From Deltaproteobacteria bacterium (lineage in GTDB: Bacteria > Desulfobacterota > Desulfobacteria > Desulfobacterales > UBA5852): a stretch of DNA of 64,000 nucleotides. Position 1 is the first letter of the stretch. Every line of letters starts with the position of its first letter. The translations under genes and the position numbers were made by a program. Shown piece after piece: positions 60,582-64,000 of the stretch. Location: assembly GCA_020444045.1 (NCBI GenBank), contig JAHLLS010000023.1, positions 28,123 through 92,122 of the forward strand. Direction: 5' to 3'. The notes below the pieces were generated by a model that saw only the letters and a list, made by a program, of their open reading frames with translations, was not told where the DNA came from and did not search any database.

Positions 60582-60617
60582 CCCCAGGTAAATGATCTTC
60601 GAATTTAACGGGGTAAA
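60582..60617 (-). repeat. 36-bp palindromic insertion, copy B
   Basis: Read on the minus strand it starts TTTACCCCGTTAAATT and ends ATTTACCTGGGG; it matches copy A (61785-61820) at 30 of 36 positions. It folds on itself with one bulged T. It adds 12 codons in frame to the transposase near its C-terminus (VYPVKFEDHLPG-like residues), between DAWFRQ and AAFNVF. Confidence 0.7.
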
Positions 60618-61154
60618 CTTGCCTAAACCAGGCATCCAGATTGTTCTTCATGATCTTTGTAAACCGAGCTCGCTTGGCTTTGTCGTGAAGATGACTGATT
60701 CCAAAATACTGTTCGACAATGTAACGTACTTTGGAGATTTTTTTGTTTCGCTCGATTTCCCGTTTTGTGAGCTTAGCTATGGTCGAGTCTTTACGCATGA
60801 TGCCATCGGCGATTTTGTTCTCTGAGAGGAAATTGCGGTTGGGCAGGCCGGCGTAGCCCTTATCAGCATAGACGATTTTAATCGGTTTCTTGGTATGGCG
60901 ACTGAAGATTGTGCAATACTGAAGGAACTTGGTGTCATGCACCGAAGCGGGACTGTGGATAGTGGCCAGGATAAAACCGTGCTTGGCATCAACGGCCGTA
61001 TGCTCTTTAAGCCCGAAGTGCGGCACGTCGTTTTTGATGGTCTAATCGCTTTCCAGATCACGCGAGAACTTCAGCGGCTTACCATTTTTATCCTTTTGGC
61101 CTTCTTCGGTATCGCGATGCGCGCGTTTCTTTTTTACCCAGTTAAATTGCTTGA

Positions 61155-61416
61155 GGCCTGATGTTCTATACCTATGTTCTGCAAAGCCTGTCTGATAGCA
61201 AGTTTTATGTAGGGTTTACCAAAAACCTCAAGCAAAGATTCGATCACCACAACAAGGGATTAGTGAAATCGAAAAGAGATCGAAGGCCATTGGAACTCGT
61301 CTATTATGAGGCCTGCCTATCTCAAAATCACGCAACAAAGCGTGAGAAATATTTCAAGACTTACCAAGGGAGAATGTTCCTGAAAAGGAGGATCGAATCT
61401 TATTTAACCGGGTGAA
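61155..61416 (+). mobile_element. Minimal GIY-YIG gene cassette inserted in the transposase
   Basis: Deleting exactly these 262 bp restores the transposase codons SNDELKQFNW across the junction. The inserted piece holds just the GIY-YIG reading frame (61161-61415), six bases before it and one after, with no terminal repeats. Part of the ribosome site GAGG (61153-61156) comes from the host DNA at the junction. The orientation is opposite to the transposase. Confidence 0.75.
61161..61415 (+). CDS. Small GIY-YIG nuclease-like protein
   Basis: The 84-residue protein is a complete stand-alone GIY-YIG domain: MFYTYVLQSLSDSKFYVGFT contains the paired Y-x-Y and Y-V-G motifs, LKQRFDHHNKG supplies the catalytic Arg and PLELVYYEACLSQNHATKRE the late strand and helix with conserved Glu. 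The family makes DNA cuts; related small proteins occur as free-standing mobile-looking genes. No homing target can be named. It interrupts a transposase and occupies 255 of the 262 inserted bases. Confidence 0.85.
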   Translation: MFYTYVLQSLSDSKFYVGFTKNLKQRFDHHNKGLVKSKRDRRPLELVYYEACLSQNHATKREKYFKTYQGRMFLKRRIESYLTG

Positions 61417-61528
61417 GCTCATCGTTGCTAAGCGGGCGACTGGCCGATTCCACCAGGCGGGCATCCACAGCCACACCTTCATTTATGGAAAGCCCCTTGG
61501 CTTGGAACTGGCGCAGAATCTCGGAATT

Positions 61529-61633
61529 TTACCCCGTTACAAATTCAAACTATTTTTATGAATAGTAGAATAATGAATTTTTGGGTTAACGCTAAAAATA
61601 TCGATCTGATATGTCACAATTTGTAACGGGGTG
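61529..61633 (+). repeat. 105-bp element with 15-bp terminal inverted repeats
   Basis: Starts TTACCCCGTTACAAATT and ends AATTTGTAACGGGGTG, inverted over about 15 bp; the interior is AT-rich with no coding. Removing it restores MEQINSEILRQ in the transposase. The outer bases ACCCCGTT are shared with the 36-bp palindromes, so both may use the same recombination or transposition enzyme. No clear target duplication. Confidence 0.75.
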
Positions 61634-61784
61634 AATCTGTTCCATGGAGGCTTTGCTCAGCCGGCTGCGGAATCGTGAGAAGGTGGAATGGTCGGGAGAG
61701 GGTTTGCTGAAGGACAGACCCAGGAATTTCTTGAAGGACAGTCTGTCATTGATTTGATTTTCCAGTTCGGGATCAGAGGGAATA

Positions 61785-61820
61785 TTTACCCCGTTGAATT
61801 CAACGACCATTCAACTGGGG
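61785..61820 (+). repeat. 36-bp palindromic insertion, copy A
   Basis: Starts TTTACCCCGTTGAATTC and ends CATTCAACTGGGG. Arms CCCCGTTGAA and TTCAACTGGGG pair with one bulged T. It lies in the transposase N-terminal part and puts an in-frame TGA in the minus-strand reading frame; removing it gives KWFRIPSDPELENQ. Compared with copy B, position 12 changes from G to A and its partner from C to T, so pairing is kept. Confidence 0.75.
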
Positions 61821-62217
61821 CGAAACCATTTCTGCAGCAGCAGGCACTTGAAGAGCAGGATGGGAGGATACGCCTTGGCGCCTTCCTGGTTGGTGCCGAC
61901 GGTATAATGCTGCATCAAAACGGCTTCGACACGGGACCAGTTAATGGAGGCCGAGATCTTTTCCATCAATTTGACGCTGCGGTTGGCTTCCAGGGAGCTT
62001 GAAAGTGCAAAATCGGCGAAATCCAGGCTGCGGCTCATCTTTTTGAATCCCATGTAATCCTCATAACCGGTTGATTATATAAGATAAAACTAGCATAAAG
62101 CACCAAAAATATCAATAGATATCAGGTAGCTTTCTCACATTTCTGCATTTTTTATGCTGGAAGACTATGAAGATGGAAGTTCGGCTTTAAACCAAATCGG
62201 AGTTGTGCAAAGGTCTC

Positions 62218-62412
62218 TCCGTAATGGGGGAGGCTGGGCTGATTGAAAAAAGCTTATCGCAAAATCTCAAACAAATGGCGAAATTCAGGAATCGTCTGGT
62301 CCACCTGTATGCCGAAATAGAAAATAAAGGTGTTTATGTTTTTATCAAAGAAGAGCTTAAGGATATCAGAGCCTTTCGAAATATAATCATGGAGCGCTAC
62401 CTCAAGTTTTAA
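62218..62412 (+). pseudogene. 3' fragment of a HepT-like (DUF86) toxin gene
   Basis: About 60 residues of a DUF86/HepT C-terminus remain: SLSQNLKQMAKFRNRLVHLY with the catalytic R-x4-H-x-Y, then IENKGVYVFIKEELKDIRAF. Whole HepT proteins are about 110-140 residues and work as RNase toxins with MntA. The fragment begins right at the IS5-type terminal repeat, so the insertion removed the N-terminal part. Neither the 5' half nor an mntA partner is found on the other side of the IS. Confidence 0.75.
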
Positions 62413-62426
62413 TAGGAACGGGAAAT

Positions 62427-62510
62427 CGTGAACCGGGAACCGTGATGCGTGAACCGTGAACCGAAAATCGTGAGCCGGAAATCGTAAACCGGGAACCGTG
62501 AACCGGGAAA
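62427..62510 (+). repeat. Heptanucleotide repeats, left arm
   Basis: Twelve consecutive 7-base units of the form CG(T/G)GAAC run from 62427 to 62510; CGTGAAC and CGGGAAC are the commonest. The right arm (62522-62645) is built from the complementary kind of unit, so the two can fold back. It does not encode a protein: a minus-strand frame here only reads the repeat. Confidence 0.85.
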
Positions 62511-62521
62511 AGCCCCCAAAA

Positions 62522-62645
62522 CAGCTCACGAACCACGCGTCACGAGTCTCGCATCAACGGACAACGGCTCACGAATCACGGACAACGCTTCACGAATCAC
62601 GCCTCACGAAATTACGCTTCACGCATCACGGACAACAACCACGAA
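62522..62645 (+). repeat. Heptanucleotide repeats, right arm
   Basis: Units TCACGAA, TCACGGA, CAACGCT, TCACGCC and similar follow at a 7-base period with a few slips, from about 62522 to 62645. They are roughly the reverse complement of the left arm. Such rapidly changing repeats often mark sites of slippage or recombination. The stretch after it, 62646-62841, shows no gene or recognisable element. Confidence 0.7.
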
Positions 62646-62841
62646 TCCCAAATTATACGTTAATAGTGAAAAAAATCATACACTACCTATCGGATCTATT
62701 TGTTGCTCGGTGGGTTTTCCTTAACGGATTCAGGCAGTTCAATTTCGGCATCGATGGCATTGTTTGTGCATCAAATCCTTGAGAATTAACAATTCGTTGA
62801 CAGCAACAAATCATATCCTCAGGAGAATCAGGAACGAATCC

Positions 62842-64000
62842 ATGCAGATAAAAAAGCAGATTAAATATGTGCTCGCCTTGTTATTGATCGTTTTCCCCAC
62901 AACGGTATTTGCGGCGTCGGTTACGCTTCGATGGCAGCCTAATTCGGAGCCTGATATTTCCGGCTACAACTTATATTATGGTGCGGAATCGAGAGAATAT
63001 GCTTTGCCCATTCCGGTAGGCAATGTCTCGTCGTTCACTGTCAATAATTTGGTGGAAGGTAACACCTATTATTTTTCTTTAACGGCAGTGGATACCTCTG
63101 GCAACGAGAGCGGTTATTCCTATGAAGTTAGCGCGAACGCGACCTCATCGGAACCAGCGACGGAAGATTACCGGCTGTCGCTCAGCGCCAATTCGAATCG
63201 TTCCAATGCCGTTCAATTAAACGACCAAACGATTTCTGGAAACGTATACATATTTATAGAACCGGAAGCCTATATATCGCAAGTTGTCTTCTCAATCGAC
63301 GGAACTACGCACAACACGGAAAATTATGCGCCCTACGACTTGGGCCTCCCCTTTGATACGACAACGCTTTCCAATGGCACCCACACGATTTCCGCCAGGA
63401 TAATCGACCAGGCTGGATCTGTTCAAAACATTGCCGAGACCTGCACGGTCTTAAATGATGAAGATTCAACGCCAGTTTCGGCTACGATAATTCCTCTTCC
63501 GTCTTCCAATAATTATGGAATGATCAAAGACGGTGACCAGAACCACGTGGACAAAGTAAACTACTCCTTTGGCGGTATGAGTGGCAATGTCAAATTAAGC
63601 TATAGGGCCTGGGATATTGATAATTCCAAAGAAGTGCGTGTTTTTCTAAACGGTTCTCCGATTACTTATGTTTCAGTGACAGGTAACAATCAATGGAGTG
63701 GTAAAAGGGTCATCAACTTGCCGGACAAACTTGTAAATAACAGCAGTGAGAACATCGTCGTATTTACAAACACTTACAACCCGCCTAAGTCAGTTTGGTG
63801 GGGTGTGGGCGATGTATCCGTTGTGTCGGATACCCCAATACCTTTACCATCTTTGGAAAATTTTGGCATGATAAAGTTGGGAGATCAAAACCATGTGGAT
63901 AAAGTGAAATACTCCTTTGGCGGTATGAGTGGCAATGTCAAATTGAGCTATAGGGCCTGGGATATTGATAATTCCAAAGAAGTGCGTGTTTTTCTAAACG
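62842..64000 (+). CDS. Secreted fibronectin-III protein with tandem 116-residue modules (3' partial)
   Basis: The frame runs off the window; 386 residues are visible. It has a Sec signal peptide (about 1-25, ending TVFAAS), then a fibronectin type III domain at about 26-105 (LRWQPNSEPDISGYNLYYGA and NNLVEGNTYYFSLTAVDTSG). An Ig-like stretch with VVFSIDGTTHNTENYAPYDL and SNGTHTISARIIDQAG follows. Two modules of 116 residues then start at 63511 and 63859, containing QNHVDKV, YSFGGMSGNVKLSYRAWDID and EVRVFLNG; the second is nearly identical and is cut by the window end. Probably a cell-surface or secreted adhesin or carbohydrate-binding protein; no enzyme domain is seen. Confidence 0.85.
   Translation, partial: MQIKKQIKYVLALLLIVFPTTVFAASVTLRWQPNSEPDISGYNLYYGAESREYALPIPVGNVSSFTVNNLVEGNTYYFSLTAVDTSGNESGYSYEVSANATSSEPATEDYRLSLSANSNRSNAVQLNDQTISGNVYIFIEPEAYISQVVFSIDGTTHNTENYAPYDLGLPFDTTTLSNGTHTISARIIDQAGSVQNIAETCTVLNDEDSTPVSATIIPLPSSNNYGMIKDGDQNHVDKVNYSFGGMSGNVKLSYRAWDIDNSKEVRVFLNGSPITYVSVTGNNQWSGKRVINLPDKLVNNSSENIVVFTNTYNPPKSVWWGVGDVSVVSDTPIPLPSLENFGMIKLGDQNHVDKVKYSFGGMSGNVKLSYRAWDIDNSKEVRVFLN

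Larger units (their letters stand above)
60529..62053 (-). pseudogene. IS5-type DDE transposase pseudogene
   Basis: The N-terminus (from 62053) reads MGFKKMSRSLDFADFALSSS, then LLLQKWFR; after a 36-bp insertion the frame resumes PSDPELENQINDRLSFKKFL. A 105-bp element interrupts at MEQI/NSEILRQFQAKGL, a 262-bp GIY-YIG cassette interrupts at SRPLSNDEL/KQFNWVKKK, and the final part has PHFGLKEHTAVDAKHGFILA and VYADKGYAGLPNRNFL. Removing the three frame-disrupting insertions leaves 1122 bp, exactly 374 codons with one internal TAG (61042-61044) where Trp is expected. A second 36-bp insertion is read through in frame near the C-terminus. It cannot make transposase. Confidence 0.88.
60330..62217 (-). 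mobile_element. Decayed IS5-family element with four insertions
   Basis: The element is bounded by GAGACCTTTG (from 60330) and CAAAGGTCTC (to 62217), 10-bp terminal inverted repeats of the IS5 type. It spans 1888 bp. Four later insertions within it account for about 439 bp (36, 262, 105 and 36 bp), so the original was close to 1.45 kb. No direct flanking repeat was found. It carries a minus-strand transposase pseudogene and cut into a HepT gene, whose 3' end follows at 62218. Confidence 0.8.

Noticed and set aside
62254..62529. Minus-strand 91-codon frame rich in Phe, Arg, Val and His
   Set aside because: It is only the translation of the heptanucleotide array.
62427..62645. Possible CRISPR array
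   Set aside because: Units are 7 bases with no spacers, so it is a simple repeat array.

Overview
The window is a long chemotaxis and flagellar gene island followed by housekeeping genes and, at the far end, a repeat-rich accessory zone. The type of flagellar locus, the sigma-54/sigma-28 promoters, the CheX-type proteins, LarB and the dispersed palindromic repeats suggest a Gram-negative sulfate-reducer-like Desulfobacterota, probably Desulfobacterales. This is inferred from gene content and style, not proven. FlgH and FlgI (L- and P-rings) show that there is an outer membrane.

Layout. 3-12914 (+): fliG (5' end outside the window), fliH, fliI, fliJ, fliK, flgD, flgE, fliL, fliM, fliN, fliO, fliP, fliQ, fliR, flhB. 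13307-19413 (+): flhA, flhF, flhG, fliA, a small conserved-looking protein and a DUF2802-like protein. 19750-25792 (+): flgF, flgG, flgA, flgH, flgI, flgJ, flgM, flgN. 25842-32823 (+): cheA, cheR, cheD, an HDOD gene, cheY, cheX-like, cheB. 32846-37849 (+): flgK, flgL, two small genes and a CheX-CheX-FliN fusion. Five close matches to the sigma-54 promoter consensus lie in front of fliK, fliL, flhA, flgF and the CheX-CheX-FliN gene, and a sigma-28 promoter lies in front of flgM. This fits a hierarchy in which sigma-54 drives hook-basal-body genes and FliA/FlgM governs late genes.

37850-50009 is mostly on the minus strand: larB, a membrane coiled-coil protein, guaA behind a leader with a terminator-like hairpin, a CorC-type membrane protein, a HAD hydrolase with a glycosyltransferase-like gene, and a Ser/Thr phospho-signalling set (FHA, PP2C, kinase). 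trpF-like and efp lie between them on the plus strand. 50119-57010 (+) holds manA, a VOC protein and an aromatic pathway set (aroA, aroC, aminotransferase, prephenate dehydrogenase). Upstream of aroA I see a classical leader-peptide attenuator: a 23-residue ORF with Tyr-Phe-Tyr and two Trp codons, three mutually exclusive pairings and a strong terminator.

The last 7 kb has a ComEA-like protein, a winged-helix protein, a DegT-type aminotransferase, a decayed IS5-family element hit by four insertions (including a minimal GIY-YIG gene cassette), a HepT fragment, heptanucleotide repeats and the start of a secreted protein with near-identical tandem modules. A 141-160 bp MITE-like repeat with terminal inverted repeats occurs three times (24.2, 52.2 and 55.0 kb); two copies have perfect 6-bp flanking duplications. 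No rRNA, tRNA or CRISPR array was recognised.
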